The notes below the pieces were generated by a model. That model was given only the letters and a program-made list of their open reading frames with translations. It ran no database searches and had not been told where the DNA came from. 64,000 nt of DNA from Diphasiastrum complanatum. Lineage: Eukaryota > Streptophyta > Lycopodiopsida > Lycopodiales > Lycopodiaceae. Of the stretch, positions 33,801 through 38,449 are shown in pieces (within the stretch, counting starts at the first letter, position 1; each line of letters starts with the position of its first letter). Made by a program: the position numbers and the translations under genes. Location: assembly GCA_029204225.1 (NCBI GenBank), contig CM055092.1, positions 77,254,669 through 77,318,668 of the forward strand, in the 5' to 3' direction.

Positions 33801-34738
33801 ATAATATGTGGCAGCACGAATATACTATTGAAATGAAACCACTATGTTAATAAAAAAACAAATGCTAAAAGGGCTAGCAAAAATCTGTATCAATGTGGAT
33901 CCAAAGGTGCTATCAAGGAACCTTAATGGCCCAAGATTCCCAAAGGAAAGCAGTATTGTAAAGGATGCCAACGAAAATAACCGAAGCCAGTCAAATGGCC
34001 CAAGAATACCACCACAAAAAAGTATGTCCAACAAGGATAACCCAAGCTATCTGGAGAAACCAAGCACATCGGTGATCAGCAATCCAAACGAACAAATAAA
34101 GAACAATAGGCAAGACTAGCAGCACCAATATATTCGCACCAAGAAAAACCAGCAGCATCGGAATACTAACACCAACCAGGAGGATCATATGAAATTCAGG
34201 GAAAATGACATCTTTAGAAAGCAGGCATTCTAGAAATAACATAAAATGTCTCCATGAACCAATGAAAATGTTGTCATCAACATTGTTCTATATAGCCAAG
34301 CCCCTCTGTATGAACCTCTTCCTCCATTGGACTAAATGCATTGCTAAACTCCAAGAGACATACATTTCGAGAGATAAGAGAAAGAATCTCTCTTTACTTA
34401 TGCATCTTCACAAAGACTTACTGTCATCCACTAAAAGTAAATCTTAGAGGTCAGTTAATATTGATGTGCAGTGATGCAAGAGATTGAGAAGATGTAGAAT
34501 AGGGTAGATAAAATATCATATTGAAGTTTAGGCTTAACTAAAAAAAAGTGTTAGCAACCTTTGTACGTTTCTCCAAGGTGTCTTCAATTGTCAATTGGAC
34601 ATCCATTGATGTTGTGCGACTGCTAAAGTTCATACTTAAAATCAATGTAGTAGTTGTTGGTAAACTGCTAATGAACTTTTGTATAACAACTGTCTTAGCT
34701 GTGCCACTTTCCCCAACAAAAAGCACAGGTTTTCTTAT
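206..34738 (-). CDS. Axonemal dynein heavy chain, internal part of the gene (10 exons)
   Basis: Ten exons read on the minus strand in the order AAA3 P-loop, AAA3 Walker B, AAA3 end, AAA3/AAA4 linker, AAA4 P-loop, AAA4 Walker B and sensor, and stalk coiled coil 1. They give about 715 continuous residues of a motor protein usually over 4,000 long. All exons are open, all junctions have GT/AG sites, and phases match at every join I checked. Dynein heavy chains hydrolyse ATP to walk on microtubules; this type drives the axoneme of flagella. The wording VHQSVG and NYVTPKNFLDF before the stalk resembles single-headed or I1 inner-arm chains; a DNAH10-like (I1 beta) assignment is possible but uncertain. 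Introns range from 117 bp to 13.9 kb and are filled with transposons. The intron upstream of the first visible exon is longer than 29 kb, or the gene is broken there. Confidence 0.9.
547..620 (-). CDS. Dynein exon: stalk coiled coil 1, first part
   Basis: This short 74-bp exon encodes VTLADAKVIVDAKTNECNQL followed by LEVI and two bases of a serine codon. DAK-x(5)-K-x(2)-ECN-LLEVIS is typical of the stalk helix. The acceptor is ATCTAG|GTTACA and the donor ATCAG|GTAAAT. The two leftover bases plus the first base of the next exon make the serine of LLEVIS. Confidence 0.87.
959..1030. repeat. (GA)n microsatellite
   Basis: An uninterrupted GA dinucleotide tract of about 36 units lies in the dynein intron at 621-4,539. 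Unlike the GA tracts at 40-47 kb, I see no LINE 3' end next to it. Confidence 0.98.
1755..3120 (+). pseudogene. Dead Ty3/gypsy element (RNase H and integrase zinc-binding remnants)
   Basis: At 1,755 TGGTATCAGGGTGC looks like an initiator-tRNA-Met primer binding site after an LTR ending AACA. From about 2,390 a frame reads VVAYESRRFHSYKTRYSNRE then KELLAIIHALTKWRHYL, the RNase H region of Ty3/gypsy polyproteins. Around 2,940-3,090 AHYSHIGGHYGIQKSF and HHCTFCAHSK match the HHCC integrase domain. Everything between is broken by stops and shifts. The remainder of the 621-4,539 intron shows no recognisable gene. Confidence 0.75.
2338..2525 (+). repeat. Local triplication inside the gypsy relic
   Basis: The segment CACCAGGATTCTA followed by TGTTGTCGCTTATGAGTCCC and TCGCTTCC appears three times in a row, starting near 2,340, 2,400 and 2,468. 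The last two copies are almost identical through CATTCTTATA. This repeats the RNase H core QDS-VVAYES-RF within one dead element. Confidence 0.85.
4540..4881 (-). CDS. Dynein exon: end of AAA4 and start of the stalk
   Basis: The 114-codon exon begins VNNCVINWLTPWPEEALHSV, completing the FPGM-VNNC junction. It contains VKVHQSVGVVSAEFEQ, RRHNYVTPKNFLDFIMNYR and GGLQKLIQAKREVSEMQ, the standard entry into stalk coiled coil 1. The acceptor is GCTTAAG|GTGAAT and the donor ATGCAG|GTACTA. It is separated from the preceding exon by 13.9 kb of transposons, yet the protein match is seamless. Confidence 0.92.
5660..6613 (+). pseudogene. Ty1/Copia relic, left part (integrase, RT, RNase H fragments)
   Basis: Frames with many stops give LKRAIHIINCPCRAVGHETL with LEEMW (integrase core), FKMKDLGEFHYFLRITKISR (reverse transcriptase), and MKVLKYLHGSINFGIRYKG with HSDAHLARDV (RNase H). 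These are in Copia order on the plus strand. The relic stops at 6,613 where a gypsy element is inserted. It resumes at 16,979 with DNRKLVLDYVFILGRGP, restoring the typical GDVDNRKS-x-DYVF wording of Copia elements. Sequence from 4,882 to 5,660 shows only faint integrase-like remnants. Confidence 0.8.
6614..7000 (+). repeat. 5' LTR of the 10.4-kb gypsy element
   Basis: This 387-bp LTR starts AGTTATGGACTC and ends CTTGTAACT. It contains a TATA-like GTATATATAGG near 6,860. The primer site AGGTATCATAGCAC follows at 7,001, a mutated form of the tRNA-iMet complement. It is very similar to 16,585-16,973. Confidence 0.88.
7001..7624 (+). other. Gypsy leader with repeated GGCTGGCGCCC motifs
   Basis: The untranslated leader between primer site and gag holds GGCTGGCGCCC or close variants near 7,075, 7,105, 7,145, 7,270, 7,307 and 7,390, spaced irregularly. 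GGCGCC is self-complementary. Similar motifs occur in the leaders at 10,640-11,040 and 14,880-15,430. Confidence 0.7.
7625..8112 (+). pseudogene. Gypsy gag, N-terminal fragment
   Basis: The start MATSSADDPP is followed, after frame changes, by MDCLESRIDRVLSNLETVLP and a Gly/Ser/Pro-rich stretch with FGSPYGSP. Then comes NWVSKLETSFLMYPKT, the start of the gag capsid fold. This parallels the minus-strand gag at 8.1-10.1 kb. The reading stops near 8,113, where the opposite-strand element begins. Confidence 0.75.
8113..9434 (-). pseudogene. Gypsy gag-protease-RT fragment (minus strand)
   Basis: This open frame carries the end of the capsid (LISRYIARLRGALRYDVSSF) and a zinc knuckle that has lost its second cysteine (CFHYKSPDHIARDC). 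A retropepsin follows with the catalytic VDTGSTHSFIS and DLILGADWFASLGAVTLD. The linker with DVNHHIDLRPGSAPPSRPPY leads into reverse transcriptase, where it stops at PSHSPFGG. In intact plant gypsy elements this last string begins RT motif 1. The rest of pol is lost at the 8,113 junction. Confidence 0.85.
9737..10117 (-). pseudogene. Gypsy gag, N-terminal region (minus strand)
   Basis: The frame starts MASSPTTPASHSGPLDEQFA and has a short helical stretch (LLSSRFDQMVTGFTTLQTGF). A Pro/Gly/Phe-rich linker follows, with GSPFGLPSSSTSFGGG and repeated PRHLAPEPHF. It ends at a stop at 9,737 and the capsid region continues in another frame (9,434-9,703: MLENWFAKLDTSFQICPK then LDGRAATWWRVYRL). Gag is therefore broken by at least two frame changes. 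Confidence 0.8.
11054..11504 (-). repeat. 5' LTR of the minus-strand gypsy element
   Basis: Read on the minus strand, this 451-bp LTR begins AGTTATGGACTCAGC and ends CGTTCATAACT, a perfect 6-bp inverted repeat AGTTAT/ATAACT. It is directly followed by the primer site TGGTATCAGAGCA (11,041-11,053). It resembles the LTRs at 6,614 and 16,585 and the fragments at 14,680-14,863 and 21,393-21,500. Confidence 0.88.
11505..14365 (-). pseudogene. hAT-like transposase gene (BED finger, DUF659, hAT dimerisation domain)
   Basis: In transcript order: a BED-type finger (14,303 downward: WRCLHCGGLFTGSLTRVRAH with a later SYCP); a low-complexity linker; the catalytic fold (13,270-12,905: TILSDGWTDIRRQSVINIL and VVTDNAANCKQIG); FVTRKRHVPTLFRTFSSLDL (12,819-12,714); and the dimerisation motif ACERNWSTWALYHTQKRNRL near 11,880. 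A last exon (about 11,615-11,505) ends at the gypsy LTR. The copy has several introns and is damaged, but the DDE-type residues are visible. It is more distant from the 48-60 kb copies than those are from each other. Confidence 0.8.
14680..15430 (+). mobile_element. Gypsy LTR end, primer site and leader (plus strand)
   Basis: The segment 14,680-14,863 matches the 3' half of the LTR at 11,054-11,504 in opposite orientation, including CTATAAATAGGGAATCTGTG and the end CGTAACT. TGGTATCAGATCAC follows as primer site. The leader then contains CAGCGCCCTA motifs. Two roughly 160-bp tandem units (about 14,990-15,148 and 15,150-15,308) share the strings GGCTGTCCAGCGCCCTACTT and CACCATTTTCAGCG. There is no gag after it. 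Confidence 0.75.
15470..15785 (-). mobile_element. Fragment of a gypsy leader (minus strand)
   Basis: The string ACCGGGCAGCC followed by AAAAGAGATAAGAGGGGCC-like sequence and later similarities match 10,310-10,600, part of the leader of the minus-strand gypsy element. It appears to be a rearranged fragment; no coding capacity is evident. Confidence 0.5.
15786..16584 (+). pseudogene. Gypsy pol C-terminus (integrase end) and polypurine tract
   Basis: Frames read WRILEDYLWHFVSPLRKDWD, LVEYSYNSYVSANNGVSPLL, VEFRVGDMVYLRL, FTEKLAQRYYGPYRILECLS and PASTRACDTFHVSLLRAAI. This is the C-terminal integrase part of Ty3/gypsy pol (Q-R-YGP-I, FHVS-L). At least one stop and frame changes are present. TAGGGGAG at 16,577-16,584 is the polypurine tract immediately before the 3' LTR. 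Confidence 0.8.
16585..16973 (+). repeat. 3' LTR of the 10.4-kb gypsy element
   Basis: The 389-bp LTR starts AGTTATGGACTCAGC and ends GCTTGTAACT, matching 6,614-7,000 closely, with a GTATATATAGG box. It is followed by the target duplicate ATGTT and then Copia sequence. Confidence 0.9.
16974..17480 (+). pseudogene. Ty1/Copia relic, right part, with internal duplication
   Basis: After the duplicated ATGTT the frame VDNRKLVLDYVFILGRGP continues the Copia RNase H. The same segment occurs again at about 17,230 (TTGACAATAGAAAGTC...), preceded by a second copy of the TATTCACTACAAAGGCGATG region. This stretch is therefore locally duplicated. The string ATGGCTAAAGCCCTA with AATGAGCTC occurs at 17,081 and 17,404, and a related one at 25,381. 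Confidence 0.7.
17792..18214. mobile_element. Non-autonomous hAT-type MITE
   Basis: A 423-bp AT-rich segment is flanked by the perfect 8-bp direct repeat GCAAAGAG (17,784-17,791 and 18,215-18,222). Its ends are CATAG...CTATG, a 5-bp perfect inverted repeat. The interior carries at least five imperfect copies of a GATTAGGAAAGATCATCAAA motif (about 17,900-18,060). The 8-bp duplication and short inverted ends are the hAT superfamily signature; there is no coding capacity. Confidence 0.8.
18787..18942 (-). CDS. Dynein exon: AAA4 sensor (LHVVLAMSPVGD)
   Basis: The 52-codon exon runs from VREFVVASGIVDTKENCWNY through NLHVVLAMSPVGDTLRTRCR to NFPGM. NLH-x-VL-MSPVGD followed by R-R-FP is invariant in dynein heavy chains. 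The acceptor is TTTATAG|GTGAGA and the donor ATG|GTATGT. The intron to the preceding exon is 167 bp. The intron after it is 13.9 kb and holds the Copia/gypsy/hAT nest. Confidence 0.9.
19110..19415 (-). CDS. Dynein exon: AAA4 P-loop and Walker B
   Basis: The 102-codon exon starts GNALLVGVGGSGKKSLSKLA, the AAA4 Walker A loop with its typical GVGGSGK form. It continues with HIFEITLTRGYNEESFREDL and VVFLFTDAHVADECFLELIN (Walker B followed by the acidic catalytic position), then MVPALFKEDEKD. The acceptor is CGTATAG|GGAAAT and the donor CAG|GTAATT. All catalytic features of a nucleotide-binding AAA4 site appear present. Confidence 0.93.
20467..20736 (-). CDS. Dynein exon: AAA3-AAA4 linker
   Basis: The 90-codon exon begins IQIKELIENKYQVLEEYV and includes DPILFGDYRHM, RLYEDLGDF and NMNLVMFNDALEHLSHVHRI. 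These match the start of AAA4, where the LV-F-DA-eH-x-RI helix precedes the P-loop. The acceptor is CTTGTAG|ATTC and the donor CAA|GTATAA, both phase 0. It joins directly to the AAA4 P-loop exon. Confidence 0.9.
21393..21512 (-). repeat. LTR fragment of the AGTTAT gypsy family
   Basis: On the plus strand AGTTATGAACGGATCCACA is followed by CATAAGCAAAACTTAATCC and TAGAAAGCAGG. These match the promoter-distal end of the LTR at 11,054-11,504. Nothing else of the element is seen nearby. Confidence 0.7.
21513..23277. other. Intronic sequence without a recognisable gene
   Basis: This part of a dynein intron has a short gag-like frame at 21,521 (FNCQGDPNSFLQICVEAFE), which resembles gypsy gag but is too short to be sure. 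The rest is unassigned intron. Confidence 0.5.
23278..23473 (-). pseudogene. Decayed tandem duplicate of a dynein exon end
   Basis: This 196-bp segment repeats 23,480-23,675 with about 10 differences. It contains the last 37 or so codons of the AAA3-end exon and a copy of its splice donor. In this copy the arginine codon CGA of RLWRNECL has become TGA (23,425-23,427), so it cannot extend the reading frame. The real exon is the 23.6-kb copy because only that one is contiguous with the upstream half. The duplicated piece has no acceptor of its own and probably stays intronic. Confidence 0.85.
23564..23815 (-). CDS. Dynein exon: end of AAA3 (FNLRDLSR)
   Basis: The 84-codon exon runs from DTCHNITELTLDLYNHVIE through LPPTPSRFHYIFNLRDLSR to FYDRLISDNDKHIVQ. 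The PTP-x(3)-HY-x-FNLRDLSR string is one of the most conserved in dynein heavy chains. The acceptor is GTACAG|GATACT and the donor CAG|GTACAT. The last 112 bp of this exon plus its donor and 84 bp of intron are duplicated immediately downstream (23,278-23,473). Confidence 0.92.
24006..24210 (-). CDS. Dynein exon: AAA3, PGGARN segment
   Basis: The exon encodes KELNWKNIRDVQFVGAMG, then RPGGARNNVDPRFISLF and ends LSAEVK. The PGG-R-N-V-PRF pattern is the conserved AAA3 sensor region of dyneins. The acceptor is TTGCCAG|G and the donor AAG|GTGCTT. Its 205 bp correct the phase left by the preceding exon. It lies only 297 bp from that exon, so this is a compact part of an otherwise expanded gene. Confidence 0.9.
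24509..24651 (-). CDS. Dynein exon: AAA3 Walker B
   Basis: This 143-bp exon encodes DIYGPPVGRRMIVFIDDLN, then MPKVDTYGTQQPIALLK and ends at YDRG. VFIDDLNMP is the AAA3 Walker B motif, and YGTQQPIALLK is a hallmark of dynein heavy chains. The acceptor is GTCTGTAG|GATATC and the donor is AGAGG|GTAAAA. The exon ends in phase 2 and the next exon supplies the last base of the glycine codon. Confidence 0.9.
25541..25937 (+). repeat. LTR 1 of the 25.5-kb gypsy composite
   Basis: This 397-bp LTR begins TGTTATGGACAAGC and ends GTTCATAACA; TGTTATG/CATAACA is a perfect 7-bp inverted repeat. The primer site TGATATCAGAGCA follows directly. Confidence 0.9.
27375..27540 (+). repeat. Truncated LTR 2 of the gypsy composite
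   Basis: The last roughly 165 bp of the LTR are present (GGGCTCTTGTAGGGG ... CTGTTCATAACA), followed at 27,541 by a perfect primer site TGGTATCAGAGCT. The 5' part is missing and is replaced by repeated GATAGAGTCACA segments (27,200-27,300). Confidence 0.85.
27600..27826 (+). repeat. LINE 3' end with (CT)n(CA)n tract inside a gypsy leader
   Basis: The stretch 27,640-27,745 matches the 3' untranslated end of the LINE copies at 40-47 kb (GTGCTCCCATTGTTACC, then ATGCCTTTTGGCAT and GACATTAATAAAG), but on the plus strand. It is followed by (CT)n at 27,746-27,790 and (CA)n at 27,791-27,826. A GC-rich GCGCTGCCCGAGCGCC stretch then resembles the LINE 5' end. It sits between the gypsy primer site and gag. 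Confidence 0.8.
28121..28806 (+). pseudogene. Gypsy gag of the second composite unit
   Basis: The frame starts MTSSDTSSTHSEIQTQLDDH, has a coiled-coil-like stretch (HRVHINHLITAQRDMMTMLQ) and a Pro-rich linker. The capsid start follows (VTLAIYNGSSDGEDLQYWFF with QLEAYFQLAP). A TGA at 28,502-28,504 breaks it, and the capsid continues in another frame with TWWHTHQSMFDTSATWDEFK and MIDPTWFQTQLDLYRQL. From 28,790 only a small protease-like tail (FIGIDCSADYFLIFAKQFV) remains before the 3' LTR, so the pol region is deleted. Confidence 0.8.
29082..29475 (+). repeat. 3' LTR of the gypsy composite
   Basis: This 394-bp LTR begins TGTTATGGACATACC and ends GTTCATAACA. It is preceded by the polypurine tract GATGAGGGGAG (29,071-29,081). 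It matches 25,541-25,937 along its whole length. Confidence 0.9.
29735..30062 (+). repeat. TTCCT-rich minisatellite
   Basis: About 330 bp consist of imperfect repeats of GTTCCTATTCCT and TAAGTTTTGTTCCTATTCTT. The repeats are too diverged for an exact unit count. Flanking sequence at 29,580-29,700 and 30,063-30,365 is unassigned. An 81-codon plus-strand frame at 30,120-30,365 has a hydrophobic stretch (LFNLFILGTVLYCSW), but I recognise no family and do not call it a gene. Confidence 0.8.
30366..31600. other. Intronic sequence without a recognisable gene
   Basis: AT-rich sequence with no convincing coding frame or repeat structure. A CAGTCAGCGCCC string near 31,463 recalls the gypsy leader motif, but no primer site is visible. 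Confidence 0.5.
31640..33300 (+). pseudogene. Ty3/gypsy integrase and chromodomain relic
   Basis: Starting from the end of an RNase H-like region (TLNDALSRMSMVNEVSF), the frame continues through YLLYRNKICVPNLEDFRHQI. The HHCC zinc-binding domain follows (HDSPSAGHPGIQNTYELLHR, CQKC). The integrase core has MDFIASLPKTQKGHDAVWV, GIVSDWDSKFNANFW and HPQTNGQTERVNQVLEDMLR, so all three catalytic acids (D, D, E) are present. A stop lies before the core and a frame change at about 32,760. LIKWKDQLVENASWEKGS near 33,180 looks like a chromodomain, which would place it with the chromoviruses. AAGGGGGAGGGAG at 33,287-33,299 is a polypurine tract; no clear LTR follows. Confidence 0.85.
33310..34540. other. 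Intronic sequence without a recognisable gene
   Basis: AT-rich sequence between the gypsy relic and the AAA3 P-loop exon. It has no clear coding frames, terminal repeats or structured repeats. Confidence 0.5.
34559..34738 (-). CDS. Dynein exon: AAA3 P-loop
   Basis: This 60-codon exon starts with IRKPVLFVGESGTAKT, the Walker A loop of the third AAA module, and continues through LSMNFSSRTTS to DTLEKRTK. That is the usual path from the P-loop to the segment before Walker B. It is bounded by ATGCAG at the acceptor and AAG|GTTGCT at the donor, both phase 0. It joins directly to the next exon (DIYGPPVGRR) 9.9 kb away, giving an uninterrupted family match. No dynein-like sequence was recognised between this exon and the right end of the window. 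Confidence 0.9.
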
Positions 34739-36109
34739 CTGCATAGTTGTTTGTCAAATTGCACATGTTAGAGATGTTGAAGCATATGCAAGTTCCTCAA
34801 AAATAGCTTTGTATATTCTAAAGACAGCTTAAGAAGGCAATACAGATTTCAAATATCTTCTTCCTTGAAACAATACTAGAGTAGAAATAGTTGCAAGTAT
34901 ATCCAATGAGAAATACTTTTGTGTAGATAGTTTTTACAGCCTATGAATTGCTTTATTTTTGGTGCTTTTCATGATATGGTGTGAAGAATTGTCAATTCAT
35001 CTGATAAGGATAAATTTCATAGCATGTGAAAATTTGTGAGGAATCATCAACTCATGTGATAAGGATAAATTTCCTTTCAAACACATTAATCAGATTTTCT
35101 AAATTCCAATATGTTTCCTCTAATACAACCCTTCACGTAGAAAAGTGGTCAACATAAACGCTAGGGCAAAAAGTGGAGACTACTAGTACAAAAATAGCTA
35201 CAACATTAGTCCATTTAACCAACATGTCACTCTCAAAACCATGAAACTTTTAAATTTTTCCTGGTGCTTAAAAGCTAATATTTTCTAATATTTTACTTCC
35301 TAGTTTCAACAAACCAAACTGGATTCCGAATGGCATATGGATAGTATTGTCAAGATTACTTGTTGATCTAATGGCCTAGAAATGTAAGTGTGTTTTTATA
35401 TTGATGATTATTAAGACTAAGGAAATGCAATTAAGATTTTTTGCTTTCCTAGGATTTTGAGTCAAACAAACAAGGGTTGAATCTTCCCAAAGATGAGAAA
35501 ACCCAGTGCCTTCCTTGCCAGGTTTCTCTACTTCCTATTGTAGTTTGGAAGAGAATAACTTTTTACGTATATCAGAAAGGAAAGCAAACAAACCACCAAG
35601 AGGACTTTTCCGTCATAACAAAAACAATAGCAATCTAGACATGCTCCAAGTTCATGTGAACATATGCTCCACGTTCATGTGAACTTATGCAAATTTGGGG
35701 GCATATACTAAGGAGCCTATCATCATACATTTATTTCTAACCCTATTTCTAGAATGATATCATTGGAATAAGTTACGCCTTTCAGATTATTTGCCACAGA
35801 GACTATGGTGTACAAGCTACAAGTTCAATTACATTATATGGTAAATATCATAGACACACCCTACTAACAATAACAATAAATTCATATTTGAGTTAGATTT
35901 TCCAAAACAAATCCTAGAAGTAAGATTTTTCCATCAATTTAAAGGATGATATGACCTAACACTATGTCCTTATTATATGTACATAGTTGAACTCCATACA
36001 ACAAAGTAAGGACCATTATTGTATTAGTGTCAAAATTAGTCAAACATGAGCCCTAGTATAACATGTATCTCTATGACTTTTTAGGTGAACAAAATGAATA
36101 GATTCTTAG

Positions 36110-36640
36110 GTTCTTAAGGAGGTGAAGAAAAAATGTAGCGATAAAAAGAGTCCACCAGTGGTTTGGATTGATGAAATGAATGAGAATCTTGAAACTCTCA
36201 AGCACGATGGTTCTACAGCTCCAATTTTATACATAGTCAATCCAATAGGCCTTTCTTGCTAGAAATGGATGCTAGTGACTATTATGTGGTAGGAGTGGTG
36301 CTTTATTAGGAAGGTAGACCAGTTTCTTTTGAAAGCAAAAAGCTACATCCTATTCACTATGGGTATTCCACCATGAGAAGGAGCTTTTTGCTATCATTCA
36401 TGCATTGAAAATTTGGAGGCCTTATTTGTGCTAGATTTAAGGTGATGACTAATCACCAGTCCCTTAAGTACATATGTGATGTCATTGACCTTAGAGGAGG
36501 CGGTAAGGCCAGGTGGTCAGAACTCATTGAGAATTCCCTTCAACAATAAGTATCGTAGAGGTACATCAAACTATGTTGCCAATGCCTTGAGTCAAATTGA
36601 AAATATAGACCAATTATGCTTTGCTAAGTTCCAATCTAAG
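36110..36640 (+). pseudogene. Ty3/gypsy RNase H relic (plus strand)
   Basis: Broken frames read LEMDASDYYVVGVVLY, EGRPVSFESKKLHPIHYGYS and FKVMTNHQSLKYI. These match the gypsy RNase H sequence from the first aspartate to the NHQSLKY motif. Stops and shifts are frequent. Sequence from 34,740 to 36,100 shows no gene or structured repeat. Confidence 0.75.
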
Positions 36641-37469
36641 TTGTATCTAAAAGGTATGTGTGCCAGACAGGGAAGACCTTAGGGCCCGAATCTTGTAGTA
36701 GTGTCCTAACAATCCTTTTGTTGGTCACCCTAGCATATAGAGGACATTGGACCTTGTAAAATAGAACTTTCTTTTGCCAAAGATGAAGGGTCATGTTGAG
36801 GCATGCTCAACCTTCAAATTAACCATGTACTAGTAACACTAATTAGCAAAACCAGTCCCTTGCTCCTGAAAGGTATGTACCTATGTAGCTGGCAGAAAAT
36901 CCATGCTCCTTTTGCTAGAGTGCCAAGCTCATGTTATAATTGCGGAGCACTGGGATATTATTGTCTTGAGTGCTATGAGCCCAGAAAACAAATCAAATAT
37001 ACTCTTTTGTGTAGAAATTGTGCAGGGGAGTAAGGCCATGTTAACTTTTGTAAGAATGCTTGAGTTATTCCTCTCTGATGTATTATTTTTTGTTGATCTT
37101 AACATGATTGACCTGATCTTTTAGTTATGCCTCTTGTAGGCTATTGCCACTTAAGTTCTTTTTGGGGACTAGACTACTGATAGCACTCAATGGACTGGCT
37201 AGAGAGGTCTTTCATGACTTTGAACTTTCTCAATGAATTTTTTCTCTCCATTACTTTGACAGTAGCTTATAGTTTCTCCAAATCATAAGAAGCCTGTGGC
37301 AGTAAGTTTAGAAGAATAAGCTTTCAAAAGTTTAAATATCTTTTTAATTTTAAAGGGATTCGTTAACTTCTTTTTGATATTACAAGGTCTGATCATGAAT
37401 TGTTTGCAATTGCAGCCATTTGTGTACCTTATGAACCATTTCATAATCAAACTTGATGCCACGATCGGA

Positions 37470-37970
37470 TATGATATGTTTGGTTAGAAGGAACTCACAT
37501 TTTGAGCATAGAGCTTTTCTGACCTTAAAAGATCTAAGACAATACAAAGGTGCTATTCATGCTTCTCGAGGGTCCATTTATGAATTAATATGTTGTCCAA
37601 ATACACCACCACAAACTTCGTTAGATATAGAAGCAGAATATTGTTCATCATCTGCTAGAATGTGATGGGTGCATTTGTGAGCCCAAATGATAACATCGAA
37701 AACTCTTCATGGCCACACCTGGTTTGAAAACCAATCTTGAAAATCTTCATTTCTAATCCTTATTTGATGGTAGCCTAATCTAAGGCCTGTCTTGGAGAAA
37801 TACTTTGACCCATTCAAATGGTCCAGTAGGTCATCCATCCTAGGTAAGGGATATCTATTCTTCATGATCATCTTGTTCAACTTATTAAAGTTGACACGGA
37901 GGTGAGGTCCTCCATTCTTTTTGCTAACTAAAAGAATTGGTGCTCCCCAAGGTTACTAGGCCGAAGGTGG
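37470..37970 (-). pseudogene. Ty3/gypsy reverse transcriptase relic (minus strand)
   Basis: On the minus strand, PWGAPILLVSKKNGGPHLRV, NFNKLNKMIMKNRYPLPRMD and DLLDHLNGSKYFSKTGLRLG are followed by YHQIRIRNEDF. These are RT motifs 1 to 3 of Ty3/gypsy. The usual K-x-D-L-R-S-GYHQ has become K-T-G-L-R-L-GYHQ, so the first catalytic aspartate is lost. Later motifs are frameshifted. It lies in opposite orientation to the RNase H relic at 36 kb, so it is a different insertion or an inversion. Confidence 0.8.
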
Positions 37971-38449
37971 CTCAGACTAGAAATCTCATCCTCTTCCTTC
38001 AAGCTAAACCCTATACGAGAACAACGATACAGAGGCAAAATTGGGAAGGAGCTCTATCTATTCTTCTACACTCCTAGAGGGAGGCAGGCCCTCAAGTAGA
38101 TGCTCAGGAGAAACGTTGCTAAATTCCTGCCTAATCCTAACCTCAGGTGAATCCTCAACTACGGGGTTATCAAGAGGAGAATCCAAAGGCATTTGAGACA
38201 AACCAATGTTTAAACCCTCAATAGGAAGATCATCTGTAATTTACATCTTTTAAAAAGCACGGATAAACATTATACTCAAAACCTTTCAAGCGTTCTTTAA
38301 CTTCCAAAGCTGAAACAAAATGCGTATTACGTACATCTAAAACACCAATAAGTTCTATCAATTAGCCATTGCGAAAAAATGACCAAGTATGAGTTACATA
38401 GTCCTTTTTTAACGACTCATTGTTGGACGAAAAGCACTCGGTTTGATGC

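Noticed and set aside
34745-34860. Possible additional dynein exon just upstream of the AAA3 P-loop exon
   Set aside because: The minus-strand frame (VFRIYKAIFEELAYAS) runs into a stop before the P-loop acceptor and has no clear donor or family match.
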